DNA from: Streptomyces sp. DH-12
GTDB taxonomy: Bacteria > Actinomycetota > Actinomycetes > Streptomycetales > Streptomycetaceae
Assembly (NCBI RefSeq): GCF_002899455.1
Contig: NZ_PPFB01000001.1
Location: 6,518,501-6,582,500, forward strand
Reading direction: 5' to 3'
Length of the DNA stretch: 64,000 nt
The stretch's first letter is position 1. Each line of letters begins with the position of its first letter. Positions 41,837 to 49,539 of this stretch are shown piece after piece. Made by a program: the position numbers and the translations under genes. The notes below the pieces were generated by a model. The model was not told the DNA's origin. It saw only the letters and a list, made by a program, of their open reading frames with translations, and ran no database searches.

Positions 41837-41917
41837 TGCGGGACATGAAGCCACCGTTGTCGGTTACGCGTCAAGAGGTGCGGCGCGGATCCGGCGCGTG
41901 ACCTGCGGGGGAGACGG

Positions 41918-41958
41918 GGCGTCGGGCCGGGACGCCATGGGAGTCCCGGCCCGACGCC
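41918..41958 (-). terminator. Terminator after tctA
   Basis: Perfect 16-bp arms (41918-41933 and 41943-41958) with a nine-base loop, 26 bases beyond the tctA stop. Confidence 0.82.
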
Positions 41959-41984
41959 GGCGAGTTCGACCGCCGTTCGACGGC

Positions 41985-43493
41985 TCAGGCGCTTCGGTCA
42001 GGTGCCGTCGTACGGCGGCGGGGCAGCGCCCTGCGGATCAACGGCCAGGCGAGCAGGAGCACCACGACCGCGTAGACGGTCACGGAGAACGGCGTGTTCA
42101 CCAGACCGGTGACGCTGCCGTCGCTGATCTGCAGGGCTCGGCGCAGCTGCTGCTCGGCGGCCGGGCCGAGGATGACGCCGATGACGGCGGGCAGCACCGG
42201 CAGCCCGTAGCGCCGCATGCCGAACCCGATCAGGCCGATGACCAGCAGCAGCACCAGGTCGACCACCTCGCCGCCGACCGCGTACGCGCCCACCGCCGCG
42301 AAGAACATGATGCCGGCGTACAGGTACGGCCGCGGGATCCGCAGCAGCTTCGCCCACAGCGGTGCGAGCGGCAGGTTGAGGGCCAGCAGCAGCACCATGC
42401 CGACGAACAGCGAGGCGATCAGGCCCCACACCAGGTCGGGTTCACGCTCGAAGAGCAGCGGGCCCGGCTGGATGCCGTACTGCTGGAAGGCTGCCAGCAT
42501 CACCGCCGCCACCGCCGTGGTCGGCAGGCCCAGCGTCAGCATCGACACCAGCGTGCCCGCCGCCGAGGCGGACGCGGCCGACTCCGGTCCTGCCACACCC
42601 TCGATGGCGCCCTTGCCCCACTCGTCCTTGTGCTTCGACAGCCGCTTCTCCGTCACGTACGACAGGAACGTCGGGATCTCCGCGCCGCCCGCCGGGATCG
42701 CGCCGAACGGGAAGCCGATGAACGGGCCGCGCACCCAGGACTTCCAGGTGCGCCGCAGATCCGCGCGGCCCAGCCACGGCCGGCCCACCGGGATCGGGTC
42801 CGGCGGCCGGCGCCGCAGATGGGCGGCCACCCACAGCGCCTCGCCGATCGCGAACAGCCCCACCGCGACGATCACCACGTCCACACCGTCGGCGAGGTGC
42901 AGCGAACCGAAGGTCAGCCGCTGCTGCCCGGTCATCCGGTCCAGGCCCACCAGGCCGATCGTCAGACCGATCAGGAGCGAGGCCAGGCCCCGGATGCGCG
43001 ACGAGCCGAGGACCGACGTCACGGCGATGAACGCCAGCACCATGATGGCGAAGTAGTCCGGTGCGCCGATGTCCACCGCCAGGGCGGCGACCGTCGGCGC
43101 GAGCGCGACCAGCAGCAGCGTGCCCACCATGCCGCCCGCGAAGTGGCCGACGGCGGCGGCCGCGAGGGCCTGGGCGCCCCGCCCCGACTTCGCCATCGGG
43201 TTGCCCTCCATCGCGGCGACCACGGCGGCGCTCTCCCCGGGCGTGTTCAGCAGGATCGAGGTCGTCGAACCGCCGAACATCGCGCCGTAGTAGATGCCGG
43301 CGAACATGATGAACGCGCCGGTCGGGTCGAGCCCGTACGTCACCGGCAGCAGCAGGGCCACCGCCATCGCCGGGCCGATGCCCGGCAGCACGCCGATCGC
43401 CGTGCCGAGCAGCACGCCCACCGCGGCCCACAGCAGGTTGAGCGGCGTGAGGGCCGTGCCGAAGCCGTCCAGCAGGGAGTTGAGGGTGTCCAT
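41985..43493 (-). CDS. tctA: Tripartite tricarboxylate transporter, large membrane subunit
   Basis: A 502-residue, about 12-helix TctA protein. VLPGIGPAMAVALLLPVTYGLDPTGAFIMFAGIYYGAMFGGSTTSILLNTPGE (shortened) holds both halves of the family signature, repeated later as GPFIGFPFGAIPAGGAEIPTFLSY. With TctB it forms the channel that imports citrate or another tricarboxylate delivered by TctC. Only one base separates it from the tctB stop. Confidence 0.95.
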   Translation of the reverse strand: MDTLNSLLDGFGTALTPLNLLWAAVGVLLGTAIGVLPGIGPAMAVALLLPVTYGLDPTGAFIMFAGIYYGAMFGGSTTSILLNTPGESAAVVAAMEGNPMAKSGRGAQALAAAAVGHFAGGMVGTLLLVALAPTVAALAVDIGAPDYFAIMVLAFIAVTSVLGSSRIRGLASLLIGLTIGLVGLDRMTGQQRLTFGSLHLADGVDVVIVAVGLFAIGEALWVAAHLRRRPPDPIPVGRPWLGRADLRRTWKSWVRGPFIGFPFGAIPAGGAEIPTFLSYVTEKRLSKHKDEWGKGAIEGVAGPESAASASAAGTLVSMLTLGLPTTAVAAVMLAAFQQYGIQPGPLLFEREPDLVWGLIASLFVGMVLLLALNLPLAPLWAKLLRIPRPYLYAGIMFFAAVGAYAVGGEVVDLVLLLVIGLIGFGMRRYGLPVLPAVIGVILGPAAEQQLRRALQISDGSVTGLVNTPFSVTVYAVVVLLLAWPLIRRALPRRRTTAPDRSA

Positions 43494-43494
43494 G

Positions 43495-44076
43495 TCACAG
43501 CACTCCCATCAGTGGACCGCCGGGCAGCGGCACTCCGAGCAGCTTGTCGAACAGGGCGTAAGCGACCAGCGAGAGCACCGCCGCGATCAGCGGGTCGCGG
43601 TCCGCCCTGCGGCTGCCGAGCGCGTAGGCGGCGCCCCAGAACAGCAGGGCCCCCGCGGCGGGGAAGCCGAGCGGTTCGATGAGGACGGCGGAGCCGAGGA
43701 ACACGCCGGAGAGCAGCAGGACCGTGCGCCAGTCGGCCGGTTCGGTCAGGTCGACGTCCTCGCCCGTCTCCGCCTGGCCCCGGCCGCCGCGCAGCACGTC
43801 CACGGCGAGGAGGGCGGCGACGAGGAGCAGGGCGGCGCCGACGACGACGGGAACCGTCTTCGGCCCGACCGGGCCGCGCTGGGTGAGGTCGACGTCCATG
43901 GTGAGGGCGTCGGCGAGGACGAGCCCGCCGAGGGCGAGGAGCAGGACGCTGACGCCCAGTTCGGAGTGGTCGCGGAGCCAGGAGCGGGCAGTCGTGCTCG
44001 GCGTCGGCTCAGGCGTCGGCGTGGGTGCAGGTGTGGGTGCCGGCGTAGGCGCCGGTGTGGTGCCGTCGGTGGTCAC
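43495..44076 (-). CDS. tctB: Tripartite tricarboxylate transporter, small membrane subunit
   Basis: A 193-residue TctB protein with four membrane helices. A low-complexity N-terminus (APTPAPTPAPTPTPEPTPS) precedes the first helix and is probably disordered in the cytoplasm. The GTG overlaps the tctC stop by four bases and has AAGGAG eight bases upstream, so translation is coupled. Confidence 0.92.
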   Translation of the reverse strand: MTTDGTTPAPTPAPTPAPTPTPEPTPSTTARSWLRDHSELGVSVLLLALGGLVLADALTMDVDLTQRGPVGPKTVPVVVGAALLLVAALLAVDVLRGGRGQAETGEDVDLTEPADWRTVLLLSGVFLGSAVLIEPLGFPAAGALLFWGAAYALGSRRADRDPLIAAVLSLVAYALFDKLLGVPLPGGPLMGVL

Positions 44077-45068
44077 AGGCCGAGCTCCTTCAGTACCGAG
44101 ACCACGCGTTCGTCCTCGGCGGCCAGGAAGGCGCCGAACTCGTCGCCGGTCAGGAACGCGTCGTCCCAGCCGTTGCGCTTCATGGACTCCTGCCACTCCT
44201 CCGAGTCGTGCAGGGCCTCCAGCAGCCGGACGAGCTTGTCGCGTTCGGCGTCGGTGAGGCCGGGCGGGGCGACGACGCCCCGCCAGTTGGTGAACTCCAC
44301 GTCGTAGCCCGACTCCTTGAGCGTGGGCGCGTCGAGGCCCGGCACCCGCTCCGGACCGGTCACCGCGAGCAGGCGCAGCTCGCCCGCCTCGATCTGGTCG
44401 CGGTACTCGCCGACCCCGGAGACGCCGAAGGCGACCTTGCGCCCGAGGATCGAGGCGAGCAGTTCGCCTCCGCCGTCGAAGGGGATGTAGTTGACGTCCT
44501 TCGGGGCGATCCCGGCGGCCTGCGCCATCATCATCGGCGCCAGGTGGTCCGGGCCGCCGGGGGACGAACCGCCGCCCACGGGAAGTCGGCCGGGAGCGGC
44601 CCTCCAGGCTTCGACGAGATCGCCGATGGTCCGGTACGGGGAGTCCTTCGCGACCACCACCACGTCCTGCTCCTCGGTGAGCCGGGCGATGGGGGTGGTG
44701 TCCGCGAGGGTGCGCGGCGCGTGGTTGGAGCGGACGGCGCCGACCACACCCAGGCCCATCGACATGGCCAGCTTGCCGTTGCCGCGCTCGTTCACCAGGT
44801 GGGTGAGACCGACCGTGCCGCCGGCGCCGGGCAGGTTGAACACCTCGACGGAGCCGGTGAGTCCGGCGTCCTCCGCGTTCCTCGCGGCCGTGCGGGCGGT
44901 GATGTCGTAGCCGCCGCCGGGCGTGTTGGGAACCATGAGGCGCAGGCCCGGGATGTGCGTGCCGCTCTCGGCGCCGCTGCCGGTCGTGAGCAGCGGTGGG
45001 CCCACGAGGACGAGCAGGGCGGCGCCGAGCAGGGCGAGGGGTGTGCGCAGACGCACGAATGCCACCAC
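44073..45068 (-). CDS. tctC: Tripartite tricarboxylate transporter, substrate-binding protein
   Basis: A 331-residue extracytoplasmic binding protein of the Bug/TctC family: N-terminal hydrophobic signal or anchor, then LRLMVPNTPGGGYDITAR and LPGAGGTVGL (the two ligand loops) and FDGGGELLASILGRKV. It would deliver a tricarboxylate to TctAB. GTG 45068 is uncertain: a second GTG lies three bases later and no normal ribosome site is visible. Confidence 0.93.
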   Translation of the reverse strand: MVAFVRLRTPLALLGAALLVLVGPPLLTTGSGAESGTHIPGLRLMVPNTPGGGYDITARTAARNAEDAGLTGSVEVFNLPGAGGTVGLTHLVNERGNGKLAMSMGLGVVGAVRSNHAPRTLADTTPIARLTEEQDVVVVAKDSPYRTIGDLVEAWRAAPGRLPVGGGSSPGGPDHLAPMMMAQAAGIAPKDVNYIPFDGGGELLASILGRKVAFGVSGVGEYRDQIEAGELRLLAVTGPERVPGLDAPTLKESGYDVEFTNWRGVVAPPGLTDAERDKLVRLLEALHDSEEWQESMKRNGWDDAFLTGDEFGAFLAAEDERVVSVLKELGL

Positions 45069-45290
45069 CTGTCGGTCGGATTCTGACGTGTGTTGTCCAA
45101 AGGCGCGTGACCCGGGGAGGGGAGGGTGACGCGGGCCACATGGTGCCTGGGCGGGGGCGGACTGTCGCGGTTACGGAAGCAATGGAGGTTGTGGTCGTTG
45201 TGTCAGCGGGACGGGCGTGGTCGTGCAGGTCTCCCGCAGGTCTTCCGCAGCGCTCTTTGCCTGGTCGGGAGCGGGGGTCATGATGGCGGT

Positions 45291-46091
45291 ATGCGAGACG
45301 GGGAGGGAGCGGCCGACACCGTCGGGGTGCTCGTGGTGGACGACGACTTCCGGGTGGCGCGGGTGCACCGGGCGTACGTCGAGCGCGTCGACGCCTTCCG
45401 GGTGGTGGGCGTCGCCGGCAGCGGGGAGCAGGCTCTGCGTGCTGTCGAGGAGCTGCGTCCCGATCTGGTCCTGCTCGATCTGTATCTGCCCGACGTGTTC
45501 GGGCTCGATGTCATCCCCCGGCTGCGGACCGCCGGGCACGACTGCGACGTCATGGTCGTCAGCGCCGCGCGCGAGACGGACGCGGTGCGCGGCGCGGTAC
45601 GGCACGGCGTCGTCGACTACCTCCTCAAGCCCTTCGACTTCGAGGACCTGCGGGGGCGGCTGGAGCGGTACGCGGTGCAGCGGGGGCTGCTGCGCGACAC
45701 GGTGGTGCGCGGGCAGGCGGACGTCGACCGGGTGCTGGCGGGGGCGGCGATGCCCGTCGCGTCCGCGCTGCCCAAGGGGATGAGCGCGGAGACCGCCGGG
45801 CTGGTCGAACGGACGTTGAGGGAGGCGGAGGGGAGCCTGTCGGCGAGCGAGTGCGCGAGGCTCACGGGGGTGTCCCGGGTCAGCGCGCGGCGGTATCTGG
45901 AGCACTTCCACGCGGTGGGCGCGGCCGAGGTGTCGTTGCGGTACGGGGCGACCGGGCGGCCTGAGCGGCGGTACCGGTGGTTCGTGGGGGCGGGGGGCGA
46001 GGCCGACGCCGGAGGGCGTGGAGTCGCCTCCGGGGCGAGCGGGGTGGCCGCCGGGCGGCGCGGGGTCGTCCCCCGGGGGAGCGGGGCCTAG
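45291..46091 (+). CDS. CitB/DcuR-type response regulator
   Basis: A 266-residue two-component response regulator. Receiver domain: VLVVDDDFRVARVH (acidic pocket), LVLLDLYLPD with the phosphorylated Asp, MVVSAARE and YLLKPFDFEDL with the Lys. The C-terminal HTH (SASECARLTGVSRVSARRYLEHF) is of the CitB type that controls citrate and C4-dicarboxylate genes. It is divergent from tctCBA, so tctCBA is the likely target. No histidine kinase is encoded nearby. The C-terminal about 30 residues are Gly/Ala-rich. Confidence 0.9.
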   Translation: MRDGEGAADTVGVLVVDDDFRVARVHRAYVERVDAFRVVGVAGSGEQALRAVEELRPDLVLLDLYLPDVFGLDVIPRLRTAGHDCDVMVVSAARETDAVRGAVRHGVVDYLLKPFDFEDLRGRLERYAVQRGLLRDTVVRGQADVDRVLAGAAMPVASALPKGMSAETAGLVERTLREAEGSLSASECARLTGVSRVSARRYLEHFHAVGAAEVSLRYGATGRPERRYRWFVGAGGEADAGGRGVASGASGVAAGRRGVVPRGSGA

Positions 46092-46103
46092 GGTCGGGCG
46101 TCA

Positions 46104-46115
46104 GAAAGCGCTTTC
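46104..46115 (+). promoter_or_regulatory. LacI-type operator before the Gfo/Idh gene
   Basis: GAAAGCGCTTTC, a perfect 12-bp palindrome about 50 bp before the start codon. Identical to the operator at 165-176. Confidence 0.6.
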
Positions 46116-46165
46116 CCCTCTTCCCTCCCGCGCTGTCGCGTGCCCTTCCCGCCGAGGAGCGCCGT

Positions 46166-47284
46166 ATGACCCCGTCCTCCGTCCGCCGCCGGGTGGCCGT
46201 CGTCGGCACCGGCGCCGACGTCAGCGGCGGACATCTGCCCGCGCTGGAGGCCCACGCCGACCGCGTCGAACTCGTCGCCGCCGTCGACGTCGACCCCGGC
46301 CGGCTCGGCGCCTTCCGCGCGGAGGCCGGGGAGCGGGTCGCCGGGTTCACCTCGACGGAGGCGATGCTGGACGCCGTACGGCCGGATCTCGTGCTCATCG
46401 GCACGCCGCCGTCGCTGCACCGCGAGCAGACCGTGGCCGCGCTGAAGGCGGGGGCCTGGGTGCTGTGCGAGAAGCCGTTGTGTCTGTCGCTCGCCGAGTA
46501 CGACGAGATCGCGGCTGCGGAGGCCGCGTCCGGGGCCTACGCGTCTGTGATCTTCCAGCACCGGTACGGCAGCGGCGCTGTGCACGCACGGGAGCTGATA
46601 CGGGGTGGGGAGCTGGGCGCCCCGTTGGTCGCGCATTGCCAGACCACCTGGCACCGGGACGCCGCGTACTGCTCCGTGCCCTGGCGCGGGCGGTGGGCCA
46701 CCGAGGGCGGCGGGCCGACCGTGGGGCACGGGATCCATCAGTACGACCTGCTGCTGCATCTGCTCGGGGAGTGGGAGGAAGTGCAGGCGATGGCGGCGAG
46801 GCTGGTGCACGCCACCGAGAGCGAGGACGTCTCGACGGCGTTGACGCGTTTCCGGAGCGGGGCGTCGGCGACCGTCGTCAACAGCGTGCTGTCGCCGGAC
46901 GAGGTGAGCCGGGTGCGGGTCGACTGCGCGGATGCGACGGTCGAGCTCACGCATCTGTACGGGCATGCGAACGGGGACTGGGTGTATACGCCCGCGCCGC
47001 ACGTGGCGGAGGAGCGGGTCGCCGCGTGGCGTGAGGTGGGGGAGGACGTGCCCAGTTCGCATACGGCGCAGATGGGGTCCGTGCTGGATGCGCTGGACGC
47101 CGGGGCACGGCCGCCCGGGAGCGGGCGGGAGGCGCGGGACACGCTGGAGTTCGCCGCGGCGCTGTACAAGGCGGCGTTCACGGGGCGGGCCGTGCGGGCC
47201 GGCGAGATCGGTCCCGGTGACCCGTTCCACGAAGCGATGCACGGAGGGCTCGGGGAGGCGTGGAGCGGGGCGGGGAGGGCGTGA
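46166..47284 (+). CDS. Gfo/Idh/MocA-family oxidoreductase
   Basis: A 372-residue NAD(P)-dependent sugar or inositol dehydrogenase. The N-terminal Rossmann part begins AVVGTGADVSGGHLPAL (unusual spacing for GxGxxG), followed by VLIGTPPSLHREQTVAALKAGAWVLCEKPLCLSL, in which EKP is the catalytic-Lys signature. GHGIHQYDLLLHLLGEWEE supplies the Asp/His. ATG 46166 has GAGGAG upstream. A LacI operator in front suggests sugar control. Confidence 0.88.
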   Translation: MTPSSVRRRVAVVGTGADVSGGHLPALEAHADRVELVAAVDVDPGRLGAFRAEAGERVAGFTSTEAMLDAVRPDLVLIGTPPSLHREQTVAALKAGAWVLCEKPLCLSLAEYDEIAAAEAASGAYASVIFQHRYGSGAVHARELIRGGELGAPLVAHCQTTWHRDAAYCSVPWRGRWATEGGGPTVGHGIHQYDLLLHLLGEWEEVQAMAARLVHATESEDVSTALTRFRSGASATVVNSVLSPDEVSRVRVDCADATVELTHLYGHANGDWVYTPAPHVAEERVAAWREVGEDVPSSHTAQMGSVLDALDAGARPPGSGREARDTLEFAAALYKAAFTGRAVRAGEIGPGDPFHEAMHGGLGEAWSGAGRA

Positions 47285-47347
47285 CGCCGCGGGGGCGCGC
47301 GTGGGACACGCGCACCGGGACGCCGTGGGGGCGCGCGTGGGGCACGC
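47283..47347. repeat. Degenerate direct repeat, 29-bp unit x 2
   Basis: Units at 47283-47311 and 47319-47347 share 27 of 29 bases, 36 bp apart, immediately at the end of the Gfo/Idh gene. Likely an intergenic duplication. Confidence 0.8.
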
Positions 47348-47481
47348 CGGGAGGCTGACCACCCCCGGCCCGCCCCGCGCCGGGTGCGGATGAACCCCGC
47401 CGTGCGGCCCGCCCGACGCGCCCCGCGCCGAGGACACGGCCGCTGAGGGCCCGCCCGAGGGCGCCCGATGCCTTCGAAGTG

Positions 47482-48141
47482 TCAGCCGCGCCGCGGCCAC
47501 CGCGGGTAGGACGCCGGGAACCGGGCCGAGGCGACCGCCAACGCGGTGGCCGCGGACGCGACCCCCAGCACCGCCCCCGCCGCCACATCCCCCGGATAGT
47601 GCACCCCCGTATGGATGCGGGAATACCCCACCGCCCCCGCCAGCGCCCCCAACGGCACCGACGCGGCGGGCAGCACCGTCCCCACCGCCGTCGCGAAGGC
47701 GACCGCCGACGCCGTGTGCCCGGAGGGGAACGACGCCGACGTCGGCATCGGCACATGCCGGTCCACCGTCACCCGCGCCGCCTCCCGGTCCGGGCGGTTC
47801 CGCCGGACCAGCCGCTTGCCCAGCAGGTTCGCCGACGCGGACGCCACGGCCACGGCGCCGACCCCGGCGAGCGCCGCCCGGCGCGGGCGGGAGCCGGCCA
47901 GGGCCAGCGCGCCGGCGATGGCGAAGGAGATCTTGGAGTGGTCGGCCGTGTGGGAGAGCCGGCGCAGCGCGCGGTCGAGCGTCGGCGTCGGGGTCGCGGC
48001 GACCGCCGCGTACAGCGCACCGTCCACCGCTCTGAGATCGCTCAGCACGGCGGAGGCGACCCTGCGCAGTCCGTCGGCGGGCGGCACGGGTCCGGTGAGC
48101 GGACGGGCGTCGTTCCGGTCGGTGGTGGGCGGCTCGCTCAT
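47482..48141 (-). CDS. PAP2-superfamily membrane phosphatase
   Basis: A 219-residue PAP2 enzyme with the three motifs KRLVRRNRP, SFPSGHTASA and SRIHTGVHYPGD. It has about five membrane segments and a short hydrophilic N-terminus. It probably dephosphorylates a lipid phosphate, for example undecaprenyl pyrophosphate. ATG 48141 follows GGGAGAGA; an ATG 20 bases earlier encodes that site. Convergent with the Gfo/Idh gene. Confidence 0.9.
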   Translation of the reverse strand: MSEPPTTDRNDARPLTGPVPPADGLRRVASAVLSDLRAVDGALYAAVAATPTPTLDRALRRLSHTADHSKISFAIAGALALAGSRPRRAALAGVGAVAVASASANLLGKRLVRRNRPDREAARVTVDRHVPMPTSASFPSGHTASAVAFATAVGTVLPAASVPLGALAGAVGYSRIHTGVHYPGDVAAGAVLGVASAATALAVASARFPASYPRWPRRG

Positions 48142-48456
48142 CTTTCTCTCCCGCGGTGACATCGTCTGGTGGTGTACCCGCACCGTGAGGCGGGATGCAC
48201 GGGGTGCCCACGGTACGCATGGTCCGTGCGACGGGATCGCCCGCCCCGCCCGTGGACGGTCCGGGCCGCCTGGAACGCCCGCAGCCGCAGGGAGTCGCCC
48301 ATCGCGAACACCGAGGAGAACACCGTGGCCGCGCCCGCGGTCGTCGCTTCGCGCGAGCCGGCCGCCGCGAACCGCGGTGTCGGTCTGGTCGCCCGGACGG
48401 TCGTCCCCGGTCCCTCGCGGACACGGGGCGGGGTTCGCACGAGAGGGTCGGCCGCA

Positions 48457-48471
48457 TACCCCCTCCGGGTA
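48457..48471 (+). promoter_or_regulatory. Second CsoR-like box
   Basis: TACCCCCTCCGGGTA differs from the box at 48504-48518 at two of 15 positions and lies 47 bp upstream of it. Confidence 0.5.
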
Positions 48472-48494
48472 CGCCATGCCTGGCGCTCACCGAC

Positions 48495-48522
48495 TTGACT
48501 CAGTACCCCCTAGGGGTATCGT
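48495..48522 (+). promoter_or_regulatory. Promoter with CsoR operator in the spacer
   Basis: TTGACT (48495-48500) and TATCGT (48517-48522), 16-bp spacer. TACCCCCTAGGGGTA (48504-48518) lies between and overlaps the -10. It matches the CsoR copper-sensing operator known in Streptomyces and mycobacteria, so Cu(I) should induce the gene. Confidence 0.85.
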
Positions 48523-48582
48523 GAGCTGTATCGATCGGCTCGTGACGGGGTGCGGGCCGCTGTTTCCACGGGAGAGACGGCC

Positions 48583-49536
48583 ATGAAGACCGGACTGAGG
48601 ATCACCGCGTTCGCCGCCGCGCTGGCGGCCGCCTTCGGCACCGCCTACGGGGTCGGCCAGACCTTCGACCCGGTCGTCGCGGACCGTCCCCAGGCGCACG
48701 GGGAGAAGCATCCGCCGGGGGAGGACGAGCACGGCGGGGCCGCCCACGCGCCCGGCGGGCTGCAGATCTCCGAGGGCGGCTACACCCTCGACCTGGACAC
48801 CCCGGCCGTGACGGCCGGCGAGCGGGCCGAACTGCGCCTCACCGTGCGGGACGCCGACGGTGAGCCCGTCACCGAGTACCGACGGGAGCACGACAAGGAA
48901 CTGCACCTCGTCGTGGCCTCCCGCGACCTGGTGACCTACCGCCACCTCCACCCCGAGCGCGCCGCCGACGGCACCTGGAGCACCCCCGTCGACCTGCCCC
49001 GCGCCGGCGGCTACCGGGTGTTCGCCGACTTCACCCCCGACCGGCCGGGCGCGGAGAACCTCACCCTCGGCGCGGACCTGGCCGCCTCCGGCCCCTACAG
49101 TCCCCGCGAGCTGCCGCGGCCCTCCGCCACGGCCCGCGTCGACGGCTACGACGTGAAGCTGACCGGGACGCTGACGCCCGGCCGGGCGAGCGAGCTGCGC
49201 CTGACCGTCACCCGCGACGGCGAGCCGGTCACCGACCTCCAGCCCTACCTGGGCGCCTACGGCCACCTGGTCGCCCTGCGCGCCGGAGACCTCGCCTACC
49301 TGCACGTCCACCCCGGGGGCGAACCGGGCGACGGCACCACCGAGCCCGGACCGCACGTCTCCTTCACCGCCACGGCGCCCAGCAGCGGCAGCTACCGCCT
49401 CTTCCTGGACTTCAAGCACGACGGAGCCGTCCGCACGGCCGCCTTCACCGTGGAGGCCGGAAAGGCCGCGCCGGGGAAGCCCGCTTCACCCGGCCACACG
49501 GAGCCGCCCGAGCACTCCGACGGTCACGGCCACTGA
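48583..49536 (+). CDS. Secreted, copper-regulated protein of unknown function
   Basis: A 317-residue exported protein: signal/anchor helix (residues 4-25), a His/Glu-rich stretch (AHGEKHPPGEDEHGG, residues about 36-52), then two Ig-like beta domains (about 60-185 and 190-300) with repeated YRHLHPE and YLHVHPGGE motifs, and a His-rich C-terminus (HTEPPEHSDGHGH). Similar proteins sit between CopA and CopZ genes in Streptomyces. The His motifs and CsoR box suggest extracytoplasmic copper binding. ATG 48583 has GGGAGA upstream. Confidence 0.8.
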   Translation: MKTGLRITAFAAALAAAFGTAYGVGQTFDPVVADRPQAHGEKHPPGEDEHGGAAHAPGGLQISEGGYTLDLDTPAVTAGERAELRLTVRDADGEPVTEYRREHDKELHLVVASRDLVTYRHLHPERAADGTWSTPVDLPRAGGYRVFADFTPDRPGAENLTLGADLAASGPYSPRELPRPSATARVDGYDVKLTGTLTPGRASELRLTVTRDGEPVTDLQPYLGAYGHLVALRAGDLAYLHVHPGGEPGDGTTEPGPHVSFTATAPSSGSYRLFLDFKHDGAVRTAAFTVEAGKAAPGKPASPGHTEPPEHSDGHGH

Positions 49537-49539
49537 GGG

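Larger units (their letters stand above)
48142..48582. other. Intergenic region with copper-type operators
   Basis: 441 bp between a divergent PAP2 gene and the secreted copper-linked gene. Besides the two CsoR-like boxes (48457-48471, 48504-48518) it has no gene I recognise. A short GTG ORF from 48325 with GGAG in front (57 codons, VAAPAVVASREPAAANRG) is possible but unconvincing. Confidence 0.5.

Noticed and set aside
43980..44060. Pro-Thr-Ala-Pro repeat in tctB as a mobile or regulatory repeat
   Set aside because: It is a low-complexity linker encoding PTPAPT units, common in actinobacterial membrane proteins, with no DNA-level palindrome.
47178..47756. Minus-strand ORF over the 3' end of Gfo/Idh and PAP2 genes
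   Set aside because: It is Arg-rich and read from the wrong frame of the PAP2 gene; the PAP2 motifs are in another frame.
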